Assembly (NCBI GenBank): GCA_902475545.1
Contig: CABRZP010000009.1
Span: 1-64,000, forward strand
Length of the DNA: 64,000 bases
DNA from: an uncultured bacterium
Lineage (GTDB): Bacteria; Cyanobacteriota; Vampirovibrionia; Gastranaerophilales; Gastranaerophilaceae
Direction of reading: 5' to 3'
This document shows, piece by piece, positions 17,399 to 26,887 of the stretch. Each line of letters starts with the position of its first letter. The stretch's first letter is position 1. Below the pieces are notes generated by a model. The model worked only from the letters and a program-made list of their open reading frames with translations. It was not told where the DNA came from and did no database searches. The position numbers and the translations under genes were made by a program.

Positions 17399-17635
17399 TT
17401 ATGCACGTTTTAATTCTTTTTCAGGTTCTCCGACTGTTTCCAAAAGAGTGTCAATGACTTTTGGCATCTGGCAGATAAAAGAATAATTTCCTTTTGAAAT
17501 TGAACATTTTTGACAGTCACAATTAAGGTAATAACATTCTAATGCTTGTTCTGTCCAGTTTTGAGTAATTGAATTTGAGATTTCTTCATTAAATGGAGCA
17601 TATAACTCAACATTTTCAGATATAATTCTATTCAT
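17399..17635 (-). CDS. small Cys-rich protein, unknown
   Basis: The start is at the ATG at 17635 (78 residues), preceded by GGGAGG; a longer frame would need a TTG start inside the ribosome site. A Cys cluster, C-YYLN-C-D-C-QK-C (about 34-44) plus a later Cys, could bind a metal. The protein is otherwise unknown and its gene is convergent to the previous unit. Confidence 0.6.
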   Translation of the reverse strand: MNRIISENVELYAPFNEEISNSITQNWTEQALECYYLNCDCQKCSISKGNYSFICQMPKVIDTLLETVGEPEKELKRA

Positions 17636-17728
17636 ACATCCTCCCAAAATTTACAATTAACCCACTTTTATTTTAAGGGATAAACTGTTTTTGTTAATCC
17701 TCTAAATAATGTATATTTTATGACGCAA

Positions 17729-17750
17729 TAAAAATAGCCGTAGTTACGGC
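17729..17750 (-). terminator. short hairpin with T-run on minus strand
   Basis: GCCGTA pairs with TACGGC around two bases, and the minus strand continues TATTTTT. No minus-strand gene lies just upstream of it, so it may be a relic or serve an unseen small RNA. The rest of 17636-17979 shows only AT-rich sequence before the lptB ribosome site. Confidence 0.3.
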
Positions 17751-17979
17751 ATATTGTAAAAGTGTGTAGGAGAAAATAAAGAAAAAGAAAATGCTTTGTA
17801 CACATGATATATACCCTGATTTTGAGCAAAGATAACATAAAATCCCATAATTTTTACAATTTGTAATGTTTTTATAAATATATAAATTATTAAACCGTTA
17901 TTTTGTACCGAAATCTTATAATAATTTGCAATATGTCTTTTTTTTGATTAGAATACTACTATAAATACAAGGGGATAAA

Positions 17980-18705
17980 ATGAGAATTGAGGCAAAAAAT
18001 TTAATTAAAATATACGGGGATAGAAGTGTTGTTAATGATGTTTCTTTCAATATAAATAAAGGTGAAGTTGTTTGTCTTTTGGGACCAAACGGAGCCGGCA
18101 AAACTACAACTTTCTATATGGTTGTCGGTCTTGTTAAGCCTAATAAAGGAAGTATTACTCTTGATGGTCAGGAAATTTCTTCATGGCCTATGCATATAAG
18201 AGCAAAAGCAGGTATAGGTTATCTTCCGCAAGAAGCTTCAAGTTTTAGAAGTTTATCAGTTGAAGATAATATTAAGCTTGTTTTGCAAATGAATGATAAA
18301 TTGACTGAATGCGAAAAGAAAAAGAAATTAGAAGAATTATTATCAGAATTCGGTGTTGCAAGATTACGTACAGCTTCTGCAATTTCATTGTCAGGTGGTG
18401 AAAGACGTCGTGTGGAACTTGCAAGAGCATTAGCCGCAAGTCCTGATTTTATTTTGCTGGATGAACCGTTTACCGGTATTGACCCTATTGCAATTGGTGA
18501 AATTAAAGATAATATTAGAAAATTATCTGAAGATAAAGGTTTAGGAGTATTAATTACAGACCACAATCCTAAAGCTACTTTATCAATTACAGACAGAGCT
18601 TATGTAATTTTTGACGGTAAAATAAAAATTCAGGGTAGAAGTGAAGAAGTTGCAGTTAACCCTGTTGCTAAAGAATTCTATTTAGGAAAGGATTTCTCTT
18701 TATAA
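17980..18705 (+). CDS. lptB: LPS export ABC transporter ATP-binding protein
   Basis: This 241-residue ATPase drives extraction of lipopolysaccharide from the inner membrane. Walker A is GPNGAGKTTT (about 36-45), the Q-loop is in YLPQEASSF, the signature LSGGERRRVELARALA spans about 137-152, and Walker B FILLDEPFTGID spans about 157-168. The sequence is closest in style to LptB rather than other ABC ATPases. AGGGGAT precedes ATG. It overlaps the permease gene by one base (TAATG), supporting one complex. Confidence 0.95.
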   Translation: MRIEAKNLIKIYGDRSVVNDVSFNINKGEVVCLLGPNGAGKTTTFYMVVGLVKPNKGSITLDGQEISSWPMHIRAKAGIGYLPQEASSFRSLSVEDNIKLVLQMNDKLTECEKKKKLEELLSEFGVARLRTASAISLSGGERRRVELARALAASPDFILLDEPFTGIDPIAIGEIKDNIRKLSEDKGLGVLITDHNPKATLSITDRAYVIFDGKIKIQGRSEEVAVNPVAKEFYLGKDFSL

Positions 18706-19823
18706 TGAAGTTTAAATTTCCTAAAATTACTATTTATGACAGATATATTTTTAAACAAGTTACAATGGCATCCCTTGTTGCAATTTTGTTATTTACAATT
18801 GTGTGGATTGCTCCTGAAATTTTGCTTAATACAATCAAAGATGCTTTAGCCGGTGAATATGGTCTGAAAACTGCTATTTTGATTTTATTTTATGAAATGC
18901 CTAAAATTTTGGATAAAGCTTTTCCGGTTGGGTTGTTATTGGGAACTTTATTTACATTTGATAAATTGAGTAAAGATTCTGAAATTACTATATTTAGAGC
19001 TGTCGGAATGTCATTTCCGAGAATTATTGCTCCTGTAGTTGTTTTAAGTTTAATTTTTACTTTTCTATGCTTTCTAACTGGGGATAAAGGTATTCCGATG
19101 GCTGCAGAAAAGATGAGAGCTATTAAAGGTTATTTAATCTCAACACAGTATATTTATACTCAAAAAGATAATACCGGTCATCCATTAATGGCTGTTATTG
19201 TTTCTAAATCACAAAATAGAGATTTAGAAAATGTAATTGTTTTAGATTTTGCAAGTCATGTGTATCAGGATGTACATCAGCTTTCTAATATCTATTCTGC
19301 CAAAAAAGGTTATGCCTATAATGATAAATGGGTCTTAAATGATATTTCGCACTATCAAATTTCTAATGATGGTATATTTATTGACATTAATCACATTGAT
19401 AATATGAATATATTAGAAGGTAAACCTGCAAAAAATGCTTTTACATTGATGACTTATTCAACAATGAAAGAAAGAGAAATTAATAATAAAGACTTAAAAA
19501 GTTATGTTTCATTGCTGAAAAAAGAAAAGTTATCAGAAGAATATCATGGCACTTTAAATAAATATCTTCAAAGATTTTTCCACCCGTTTGTATGTGTATT
19601 ACTTGCAATTTTGGGATGTTTACTTGGCTTTAGTAAACCAAGAGAACAAAGATTGGTTGGTTTTACAATAGCAATAGGATGTATTTTTGTTTATTATATT
19701 ACATTGCCGTTCTTTGATTTATTAGCGGAAAAAGAAATTTTGTCGCCATACATTACTGCAACGTTCCCAACAATAGCATTTTTAGCTGCAATTTTTGGGT
19801 TCTACAAGTCTAAGGATTTATAA
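18705..19823 (+). CDS. LptF/LptG family permease
   Basis: This 372-residue YjgP/YjgQ-family protein has an N-terminal membrane half (helices near 16-36, 60-85 and 103-124), a periplasmic beta-jellyroll middle (about 130-270) and a C-terminal group of helices (about 290-370). It opens with IYDRYIFKQV, the coupling helix type of LptF/G. It pairs with LptB, encoded just upstream. Only one permease gene is present here, so the partner is elsewhere or it acts as a homodimer. LptF and LptG cannot be told apart. Confidence 0.9.
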   Translation: MKFKFPKITIYDRYIFKQVTMASLVAILLFTIVWIAPEILLNTIKDALAGEYGLKTAILILFYEMPKILDKAFPVGLLLGTLFTFDKLSKDSEITIFRAVGMSFPRIIAPVVVLSLIFTFLCFLTGDKGIPMAAEKMRAIKGYLISTQYIYTQKDNTGHPLMAVIVSKSQNRDLENVIVLDFASHVYQDVHQLSNIYSAKKGYAYNDKWVLNDISHYQISNDGIFIDINHIDNMNILEGKPAKNAFTLMTYSTMKEREINNKDLKSYVSLLKKEKLSEEYHGTLNKYLQRFFHPFVCVLLAILGCLLGFSKPREQRLVGFTIAIGCIFVYYITLPFFDLLAEKEILSPYITATFPTIAFLAAIFGFYKSKDL

Positions 19824-19824
19824 T

Positions 19825-20634
19825 ATGAAATTTTTAAAAATAGTTTTATGTTTGTTGGTTATGATACTTTTTTCTGCACAGGTTAGTCTTGCGGGAGAAA
19901 TTTCAATTGATAAAGATAATGGAATTTACCATATAATCCTAAAAGGTGAAAAGATAAAGAAGAGAATTAAATTTGTTGCATCTGAAGATTTAATAACAAA
20001 CAGAGAAGCACATATTAAAGGGAATGCGACACTGACTGTTAATGCAGGATTTTTTGACCCTAAAAACGGACAGACAATTTCTTATATTGTAACAGATAGA
20101 ATAACTGCAGCTGATCCAATGTTTAATATGTCGTTACAGGCAAATCCGTTTTTTAGAAGAAATATGACAAAAATTTTAAATCGTACAGAATTCAGAGTAA
20201 TGCAATGCGGAAACAAATTTCAGTATGATATAGTTTCTCATAAATCAAATGTGCCGTTTGGTTGTGCATTGGTGACTTCTGCTCAGGGAGGACCATTAAT
20301 TTTACCGGAACTTCATCTTGAAGAAGAGGGTTTTATTGTAAAAGATTCTGAAGGAAAAGTTATAAGAGAATCTGCTTCTGTACTGCATAAAACATCAAGA
20401 ACAATTATTGGACTTAAGGGTATTGATGAATGTCATATTCTTATTATTACTGATGAAAAACCTATGGATATGTATGAGGTTCAACAATTGTGTAAAGATT
20501 TAAAGTTGGATAGAGCAATGGCATTTGATGGCGGCAGTTCAACATCACTGAATTATAAAAGAAATCTTGAAGTCGTTTCAACTGTTGGCGATGGTGCCGG
20601 TAGAATGTTAAAGTCATTTATGTTGGTTTATTAA
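19825..20634 (+). CDS. phosphodiester glycosidase (NAGPA-like) family protein, secreted
   Basis: The start is at the ATG at 19825 (269 residues), one base after the permease stop, giving a signal peptide MKFLKIVLCLLVMILFSAQV. The domain matches the NAGPA/DUF2233 family: NAGFFDP (about 71-77), a middle GLKGIDECHILIITD, and AMAFDGGSSTSLNYK near the end. Related enzymes remove GlcNAc from phosphodiesters; here a cell-envelope polymer may be the substrate, by inference. It is likely co-transcribed with lptB and the permease. Confidence 0.85.
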   Translation: MKFLKIVLCLLVMILFSAQVSLAGEISIDKDNGIYHIILKGEKIKKRIKFVASEDLITNREAHIKGNATLTVNAGFFDPKNGQTISYIVTDRITAADPMFNMSLQANPFFRRNMTKILNRTEFRVMQCGNKFQYDIVSHKSNVPFGCALVTSAQGGPLILPELHLEEEGFIVKDSEGKVIRESASVLHKTSRTIIGLKGIDECHILIITDEKPMDMYEVQQLCKDLKLDRAMAFDGGSSTSLNYKRNLEVVSTVGDGAGRMLKSFMLVY

Positions 20635-20679
20635 AAAATACAATTAGCAAAAAAATTTTTCAGGAGTTTTAATCTGTAT

Positions 20680-21087
20680 ATGCAGACTTATTTTAATTGT
20701 AGTAACAACTCTTTGCAATTTGGAATGGCATTCCGCAAAGGCAATATTCCAAAACTTATGGAATATACCAGAATGGACAAAAGTTTACTTGTACAAAGAG
20801 GGTTTCGACAGTTCAATAATCGTCAGGCAAAAATAATGTATTATGATGTTGTTTTCGATTCTAAAACAAAATCGGCATCTGTTATTGATAATTTTTCGAA
20901 TAAAACGGTAAGTATATTCCCGGCAAACCAACGACGTACAATAGGGCTTGATTATGGAAAATCGTTTCCCGGAAGAAAACTTTTAGCTATAATATTTAAT
21001 CCGCAGGCTTTTCTCCCTTCCAATATACTTCTTGCAGGTATAAAAGCTCACAAACTTGAAAAACAAAAACTTTTGGGAAAAATCTAA
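20680..21087 (+). CDS. hypothetical protein, basic
   Basis: This 135-residue soluble, Arg/Lys-rich protein has an N-terminus with LQFGMAFRKGN, similar in style to other F-G starts here. No motif is recognised. It follows the glycosidase by 45 bp in the same direction and might be the last gene of that operon. TTTCAGGAG lies about 19 nt before ATG, rather far. Confidence 0.6.
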   Translation: MQTYFNCSNNSLQFGMAFRKGNIPKLMEYTRMDKSLLVQRGFRQFNNRQAKIMYYDVVFDSKTKSASVIDNFSNKTVSIFPANQRRTIGLDYGKSFPGRKLLAIIFNPQAFLPSNILLAGIKAHKLEKQKLLGKI

Positions 21088-21089
21088 AA

Positions 21090-22436
21090 TTACCAGAATT
21101 TGAGTGATTTAACAAAACTTTTAGCACTATTCCAAGCTTTCTTAGCCACATTTTTAGCACCGTTGATTACTTTTTTACCGGTATTAATAGCTCCTTTAAT
21201 TAATTTCTTTCCTGTATCAATTGCTTTTCCAACAACTTTTTTACCTGCAGTCCATGCTTTTTTAACTCCGTTACCAACTGCTTTACAAAATTTCTTAGCT
21301 CCGGCAACAACGTATTTTCCTGCTTTTGAGCCAATGAAATAACCCGCAAGACCACCAACAACACCGCCCACTAATGTTCCAATCGGACCAAATGCTGAAC
21401 CAATTGCAGCACCTATTTTAGCTCCGCCCCAAGCACATGCAGTTTCGGTTGCACATTGGATAGCTTTTGGTGCAGCTGCTTTAACACCGCCTTTTTTGAA
21501 TGCATCATATACTTCATAGCAGTTTATACCTATGGCAACAACCCAACACGCTCTTCCTGCAACTTTTGCACTTGATGAAGCAAACCGGAGTCCTTTAACC
21601 AGTTTTGATGAAGTTTTTGTACCACTTGATACAAGTCGTACAAAAGCGTTACCTCTGTTTAGTAATTTGCCGGCTCCTTTTACAAGTTTAAGATTTTTCA
21701 TTTTACCAAGTATTGATAATGTTTTGGTACTTGATGAGGCACTTTTTAATGCTGCTGTTGATTTTGATGATTTAACAAATCCTTTGACAACTTTAACACC
21801 TGATGTAGCTTTGCCTTTTAGCCATTTAGTGCCTGCAGTTATTTTACCTTGAAGAGGTTTAAATGGGGCTTTAAATTTACCTTTTATTGTTGCTATTTTA
21901 CTTTTAGCTGCATGGTAAGTTTTTGATAATGGATTTCTTAATTTGTTATAATTATTAGCAAATCTTGAAGAGTTCATTTTGCCGTCAAATTTTGCAAGAG
22001 CTTTTCTTCCGCCATGAGATTTATTAATTAAACTATCAGCACCATCAGCTGCATCTTTGACCTGATATAATGCATCAACTGTAGAGTTACCGTTCAGATT
22101 TCTAAAGCCTTCTCCATGTACAGAGTTATCATATTTATTTTTTAAATCTGAAACGAAATCAAAAGTTTGTTTAAGGTAGTTTGGTGAAGATTTAGTACTT
22201 GCTCCGAGTTTTTTTACGGTACTTCCTGCAACCCCATAAAGCGTTGATTTAACTTGTTCTTTACTTGGTCCAACTTTATAATTAGTAGTTTTATCCTGCT
22301 GTGTAAATAAGCTGGAATTTATATGAGTCTTAGTCGGTTGAAATTGAGTATTCATACCAAAAGGTCTGTAGCCTGTTTGGGTTTTAGGTTGCAAATTCGG
22401 ATTTTGAGGATATTGGGGGAATTGTGGTATTGTCAT
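21090..22436 (-). CDS. glycine-zipper, lysine-rich protein, possibly membrane-active
   Basis: This 448-residue protein starts Pro/Gln-rich (QFPQYPQNPNLQPKTQTG) and has a long basic middle. A Gly/Ala zipper follows (about 335-375, GAKIGAAIGSAFGPIGTLVG and onward) of the kind that inserts in membranes. A C-terminal tail repeats a G-KK-[VL]-x-G-A motif in amphipathic form up to KSFVKSLKFW. There is no Sec signal. GAGAG precedes ATG. The architecture resembles exported membrane-active proteins, but no family is recognised and no immunity gene is adjacent. Confidence 0.7.
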   Translation of the reverse strand: MTIPQFPQYPQNPNLQPKTQTGYRPFGMNTQFQPTKTHINSSLFTQQDKTTNYKVGPSKEQVKSTLYGVAGSTVKKLGASTKSSPNYLKQTFDFVSDLKNKYDNSVHGEGFRNLNGNSTVDALYQVKDAADGADSLINKSHGGRKALAKFDGKMNSSRFANNYNKLRNPLSKTYHAAKSKIATIKGKFKAPFKPLQGKITAGTKWLKGKATSGVKVVKGFVKSSKSTAALKSASSSTKTLSILGKMKNLKLVKGAGKLLNRGNAFVRLVSSGTKTSSKLVKGLRFASSSAKVAGRACWVVAIGINCYEVYDAFKKGGVKAAAPKAIQCATETACAWGGAKIGAAIGSAFGPIGTLVGGVVGGLAGYFIGSKAGKYVVAGAKKFCKAVGNGVKKAWTAGKKVVGKAIDTGKKLIKGAINTGKKVINGAKNVAKKAWNSAKSFVKSLKFW

Positions 22437-22540
22437 AATCTCTCTTCACAAAATTATATAAATGCTCTCATGTATATAAAGTAAAAATAAGTATCCGAAT
22501 TTCACTTGTTAAAATTTTGCTTTACATGTCTTTACAATAA

Positions 22541-22567
22541 AAAACGACTTCTTTATGAAGTCGTTTT
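22541..22567. terminator. bidirectional terminator
   Basis: AAAACGACTTC (22541-22551) and GAAGTCGTTTT (22557-22567) form an 11-bp stem with A and T runs on both sides. On the minus strand it ends tRNA-Cys transcription. Confidence 0.85.
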
Positions 22568-22594
22568 TTATAATATAATAATTGTTTTTAAAAA

Positions 22595-22666
22595 AGGCGA
22601 CACCCAGATTCGAACTGGGGGATAAAAGCTTTGCAGGCTTCTGCCTTACCACTTGGCCATGTCGCC
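22595..22666 (-). tRNA. tRNA-Cys (GCA)
   Basis: On the minus strand the acceptor stem GGCGACA pairs with TGTCGCC. The anticodon loop is CTGCAAA with anticodon GCA, and the T arm is CCCAGTTCGAATCTGGG. The discriminator base is T (U73), the identity base for cysteine tRNA. CCA is not encoded. Confidence 0.95.
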
Positions 22667-22716
22667 ATCCGTATATATAATATACGTGATACATAATAAG
22701 ATGTCAAGAAACAGAT

Positions 22717-23949
22717 TTAGTTATTTGCAATAATTTTATTCATTAGTTTTTTTGCTGTTTCAAGTTGAATATCTTGTTTTTGTTCAATATTCTCTTTTGT
22801 AAAATGGACTTCTAAATCAGGAGAAATCCCTTTTTTATTAATATCTTTTCCTTTTGGAGTAAGATATTTTGCAATAGTAAGGTTTAAACCTGTTTCATTA
22901 GGCATTGGTATAATTTTCTGAACCATACCTTTACCATAGGTTTTTGTACCTATAATTTTTGCTTTATGGTAATCTTTCATTGCTCCTGAAAGAATTTCAC
23001 TTGCACTTGCACTGGAACCGTTTACAAGTAATATTATTGGTTTTTCGACTTGAAAATTTGTGTCCTGTGCCATAATGTCATATTTATAACCGTTTCTGCC
23101 GACGATACTAACAAGTTTTCCTTTATCAATAAATAAATTTGCAATGAAAACAGCATTTGTTAAAAGACCGCCTGTATTTCCTCGAAGGTCAATAATTAAT
23201 CCTTTTGATTCATGGGTATTTTCTAATGCTTCAAGAAATTCATTCGGAGTAGAATTACTGATAAAACTTGAAATCTGTATATAACCTATTTCTTTATCAA
23301 GGTTACTTTTTACAGTTTTAATTTTTATTTCTTTTCTGATAACTTTTTTATTTAATTTTTCGTTATTTCTCAAGATATCTAAACTTACAAAGGTGTTAGC
23401 AGGACCTTTCACAAGATTTGAAACTTCAGCAAGTGATAAACCGCTGACTTTTTTATTATCAATTGCCAAAATAACATCATCAGGTTTTAAATCAGCGAAT
23501 TGAGCAGGAGTTTCTTCTATTACACTTATAATTCTAATTTTTCCTGCATCATTAACGATATTGACTCCAATTCCTGAAATTTTTGAGGAGATTGATGTAT
23601 TTTGTTCTGAAAATTCTTGTTTTGTAAGAAATCTTGAATAGGGATCATCAAGACTTGCAAGCATTGTTTCTATAGCAACTTTTGCATCTTCTTCTGTTTT
23701 AATTTTTCCTTGATAATGATTTTTCCATCTAACCCATTTCTGATGGTTAAAATTTGGATCATAGTATTCTGCTCTTATTGTTGACCAGCTTTTGTCAAAA
23801 AGAGCTTGTGCTGAAACACGTGTTGTGTCGATCTCTTTTTGATTTTCATTAAGCATTGGATTGTGATTTGAGATATAAAAAGCATTGACGGCAAATAAAG
23901 TGATTGCTGCCCCTACTAAAAATATTAATGCTTTTACCCTGCGTCTCAT
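22717..23949 (-). CDS. ctpA: C-terminal processing peptidase (S41 family)
   Basis: This 410-residue protein has an N-terminal signal anchor (about 5-26). A PDZ domain (about 110-195, with GIGVNIVNDAGKIRIISV) is followed by the S41 protease domain. The catalytic Ser lies in NGSSASASEILSGA (about 312-325) and the Lys in GTKTYGKGMVQ (about 337-347). These Ser/Lys proteases trim periplasmic proteins from the C-terminus. TTAAAT 7 nt before ATG and lack of a ribosome site again suggest a short or absent leader. The ctpA/ctpB/prc subtype is not certain. Confidence 0.9.
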   Translation of the reverse strand: MRRRVKALIFLVGAAITLFAVNAFYISNHNPMLNENQKEIDTTRVSAQALFDKSWSTIRAEYYDPNFNHQKWVRWKNHYQGKIKTEEDAKVAIETMLASLDDPYSRFLTKQEFSEQNTSISSKISGIGVNIVNDAGKIRIISVIEETPAQFADLKPDDVILAIDNKKVSGLSLAEVSNLVKGPANTFVSLDILRNNEKLNKKVIRKEIKIKTVKSNLDKEIGYIQISSFISNSTPNEFLEALENTHESKGLIIDLRGNTGGLLTNAVFIANLFIDKGKLVSIVGRNGYKYDIMAQDTNFQVEKPIILLVNGSSASASEILSGAMKDYHKAKIIGTKTYGKGMVQKIIPMPNETGLNLTIAKYLTPKGKDINKKGISPDLEVHFTKENIEQKQDIQLETAKKLMNKIIANN

Positions 23950-24024
23950 AGTTTTAATTTAACATCAAGGATTTTTTATAATCAATATCCTTTTTATGTA
24001 AAACATGTATTTATTCAAAAATCT

Positions 24025-24711
24025 TTATAAATCGTCAAAACCCGGAGAATAGGAAGGTAAGTTTTTATAACCGGTATTTTGCATAACAGCTTTTTTAATA
24101 TATTTGTTTGAATAATTTCCTTTTTCTAATAATTTTTTTAACGTATTTTCACGCTTAACAAGCGGATGTTCTTCTTTTTCAATATCATTATATTTTTTTG
24201 TGATATCGTTCCAAACAACGGCTTCCATTGTCCACGCATAAGTTTCTTCTGCGAGTGAGTTATATTCATCTTGATGCAGGGCTTCGTGAGCAAGAAGGGC
24301 TGCAAGTGCACCTGCAGGTGCATTTTTATGTTTGTTATTTATATAGATATATAAACTTTTACCTTTTTTCCAGCCTAACGCATCAAAAGTTGCATATTCC
24401 TGATTAATTTGTCCTAAATCTCTAAATTCAATTTTTACAGGTTTTCCTGATAGGTTATTGCCTAAAATTGCATTTCTTGAAAACATTCCGTGTTCTGTAT
24501 CTTTTAACATATCAAGAGCAACATAAAAAACTTCATCTTTACCAACATCTTTGTATCCCGGAGTAATTTGTTTAATATATTGCGGGGTATATTTTGCAGG
24601 ATACTGATGTGGAACACTGTATTCTACTGGTGCTGCAAATGCAAAATTTCCGAACGTCAGATAGACAGCGGTTATAGTTAATATTTTTACTATATTTCTT
24701 TTTATACTCAT
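24025..24711 (-). CDS. putative secreted HExxH metallopeptidase
   Basis: This 228-residue protein has a signal peptide ending FGNFAFAAP (about residue 27). The motif LLAHEALHQDEYNSLAEETYAW (about 140-161) has HEALH for zinc binding and a following E-E that could supply the third ligand. No standard peptidase family is recognised by eye. GAGGT lies just before ATG. It probably acts in the periplasm. Confidence 0.6.
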   Translation of the reverse strand: MSIKRNIVKILTITAVYLTFGNFAFAAPVEYSVPHQYPAKYTPQYIKQITPGYKDVGKDEVFYVALDMLKDTEHGMFSRNAILGNNLSGKPVKIEFRDLGQINQEYATFDALGWKKGKSLYIYINNKHKNAPAGALAALLAHEALHQDEYNSLAEETYAWTMEAVVWNDITKKYNDIEKEEHPLVKRENTLKKLLEKGNYSNKYIKKAVMQNTGYKNLPSYSPGFDDL

Positions 24712-24778
24712 ACTACCTCAAATCTCCCTAAATTAAATTCATAATATGTATTATAATTACGTTTTTAGGGAAGGCAAA

Positions 24779-26353
24779 TTAATTTTTCTTTTTTCTGTTA
24801 AGTTTAACTAGTTCTGAATACATAAACTTATATTCATTTGAACTATCAAGATTTTCGGCTTCCGAAATATATTCAAGAGCAGTTTTGTAATCTTCTTGAG
24901 CCTTGTAAAATTCACTCATTTTTGCATAATATTTAGGATTATTCAAATCGTATAAAATTGCTCGTTTCATGCATTCTACAGCTTCTTCTAAATCCCCTGT
25001 CTTTTCTCTGACAAGTGCCAGATAATAATAACCTTCGGAACAGTTAATATCAAGGGAAATAGCTTCTTGAGCATACGATTTTGCTGTTTCAAAATCCTCT
25101 TTTAAAAATGCCGATTTTGCACCAAGAATATCACCACAAATATAATTCGAATTTATTTCAAGGATTTTTTCAGCAATTTCTAAGGCTTTATCATAGTCTT
25201 TTTCTTTAATATATATTTCTGCCAAATCGTTTAAATAATTAAGATTTTCAGGATTTTTAGAAATTACTTCATTTATTAAATTTTTGGCTTTATCAAAAAT
25301 ATTCAAATCTGCATAAATTCCTGCGAGTGAAATTTTTGTAAAATCATCATCAAATCCTTTTTTGAGATTATCTTCAAGAATATCTTTTGCTTCAATATAG
25401 TTTTTATTTTGAGCAAGAAGAAGTCCTTTTAAAACTCTTGCTTGAGAATGTTCAGGTTGGCTGTTTAAAATCGCATCAACTTCTTTTAATGCTCGTGAAT
25501 AATCTTTTTTATCAAAGTATAAATATGCAAGTGAATATCTATAATCAAGGTTATCAGGATTTAAATATAAAGCTTTTAAATATGCTTTTTGTGCTTCTTC
25601 AAGCCATCCGTTATAAAAATAAGCGTTTGCAAGATTATATATATATTTAGAATTTGAATTGTCTAAATTGGAAGCTTTTGAAAAATCTTTTATTGCTTCT
25701 ACAAAATTCATATTTTCAAGTTCAAATAATCCAAGATAATTTAGGACTTCGGCATTTTGTGAATTTTTGCCAATTTTTGAGAAAATTTCTTTAGCTTCCT
25801 CCAATTGATCTTCATCAAATTTGATTTTTCCTTTGAGTAATAAAACTTCTTCGTTATCATCTTCACAAGTTGCTAAAAATTCTCTGGCTTTTACGGTTTC
25901 TCCATTTAGGTAGAAAGCATTTGCACATTCAATTCGTACTTCGGTATTAAAATATTCAGAATTTTCGTATTTTCCAATTTCATCAAATAATTTTAATTTT
26001 GCCAAAATTTTAATTAATTCTTTTAAATTGTTAGAATTAGGAATATTCTCAAATAGTTGTTGAGAAATTTCTAATGCATCATTTAAATTTCCCTGACGTT
26101 CTTTGATTGTGCGTGTGAGTTTTAAACTTGCAGAATGATTTGGATTAATTGTTAAAACTTTTTCAAGGTATTGTATTGCTCTTGTATAATTATTAATCAA
26201 GAAATACAATTCACCTATTTGGAATAGGATTTCAATATTATCATTTTCCAACTCAAGAGCTTTATACAAAAGTTCTATAGCAGGTTTATAATATTTTTGT
26301 TCTCTTAATTCAAATGCTTGTTTGATATATTGTAAACTTTGTTTCTCTTCCAT
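24779..26353 (-). CDS. tetratricopeptide-repeat protein
   Basis: This 524-residue protein is built almost wholly of TPR units, with the typical A-x-x-LY-x-A-L/AI-x-YLEKVL-x-L-NPN pattern repeated about 13 times. It has no signal peptide, so it is probably a cytoplasmic scaffold. It directly follows the FtsB/DivIC-like gene (14 bp apart), suggesting an operon. The partner is unknown. Confidence 0.85.
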   Translation of the reverse strand: MEEKQSLQYIKQAFELREQKYYKPAIELLYKALELENDNIEILFQIGELYFLINNYTRAIQYLEKVLTINPNHSASLKLTRTIKERQGNLNDALEISQQLFENIPNSNNLKELIKILAKLKLFDEIGKYENSEYFNTEVRIECANAFYLNGETVKAREFLATCEDDNEEVLLLKGKIKFDEDQLEEAKEIFSKIGKNSQNAEVLNYLGLFELENMNFVEAIKDFSKASNLDNSNSKYIYNLANAYFYNGWLEEAQKAYLKALYLNPDNLDYRYSLAYLYFDKKDYSRALKEVDAILNSQPEHSQARVLKGLLLAQNKNYIEAKDILEDNLKKGFDDDFTKISLAGIYADLNIFDKAKNLINEVISKNPENLNYLNDLAEIYIKEKDYDKALEIAEKILEINSNYICGDILGAKSAFLKEDFETAKSYAQEAISLDINCSEGYYYLALVREKTGDLEEAVECMKRAILYDLNNPKYYAKMSEFYKAQEDYKTALEYISEAENLDSSNEYKFMYSELVKLNRKKKN

Positions 26354-26366
26354 AATTTATCCATTT

Positions 26367-26822
26367 CTATTCTTCAACAACTTCTTGCGGAATATAAATC
26401 TGACTTGCCGGTTCTATTTCTTGTGATTTATTTTTATTTTTGAACCCTTTAAAATTCCATACAGATTTTTTCTTTTTAGGAGTTTCAACTTTTTTATTTA
26501 TAATAATTAAAACTTCGTCTTCACCCGCCATTTTTAAATTATTTCTTGCAATACCTTCAAGACTGTTATCAGATGTAACCATTCTTTTTTCAGATTTTAA
26601 ATCTTGATTTCTCATTTGTGCGGATTTTAAAAGATTTTTGAGTGTAACCATTTTACCTTGGTAGGAAATAATTTTTGTTACATTGAGAATTGCCCCATAT
26701 CCTATTTGAATCAGGCAGAATATTAATGCAAAAGTGAGAAACGAATAATAAAAACCTATTTTTTTACTCCGTTTTCGCTTCTTTTGATTTTGTTTTTCCG
26801 GATTAGAATTTTCTACTGCCAA
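26367..26822 (-). CDS. FtsB/DivIC-like septum formation protein
   Basis: The start is at the TTG at 26822 (151 residues), which has AGAGGA 7 nt upstream. A TATAAT just before the longer TTG start would place the transcription start inside that longer version. The protein has a basic cytoplasmic start, one transmembrane helix (about 25-47 in this numbering), then a coiled coil with QGKMVTLKNLLKSAQMRNQDLKS and the IARNNLKMAGEDEVLI motif typical of FtsB/DivIC. The long basic C-terminal tail is unusual. It probably belongs to the divisome. Confidence 0.75.
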   Translation of the reverse strand: MAVENSNPEKQNQKKRKRSKKIGFYYSFLTFALIFCLIQIGYGAILNVTKIISYQGKMVTLKNLLKSAQMRNQDLKSEKRMVTSDNSLEGIARNNLKMAGEDEVLIIINKKVETPKKKKSVWNFKGFKNKNKSQEIEPASQIYIPQEVVEE

Positions 26823-26887
26823 AATTAAGTCCTCTTGTTTCAATTATAAACAAAATTTAGCTTTCGGACAAAAATGTTTTTAGAAAT

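Noticed and set aside
17785..17835. 14-codon leader peptide before lptB
   Set aside because: The ribosome-like site is too far from its ATG and nothing suggests attenuation.
21100..21852. Plus-strand frames opposite the glycine-zipper gene
   Set aside because: They are antisense images of the repetitive Ala/Gly/Lys codons; no ribosome sites.
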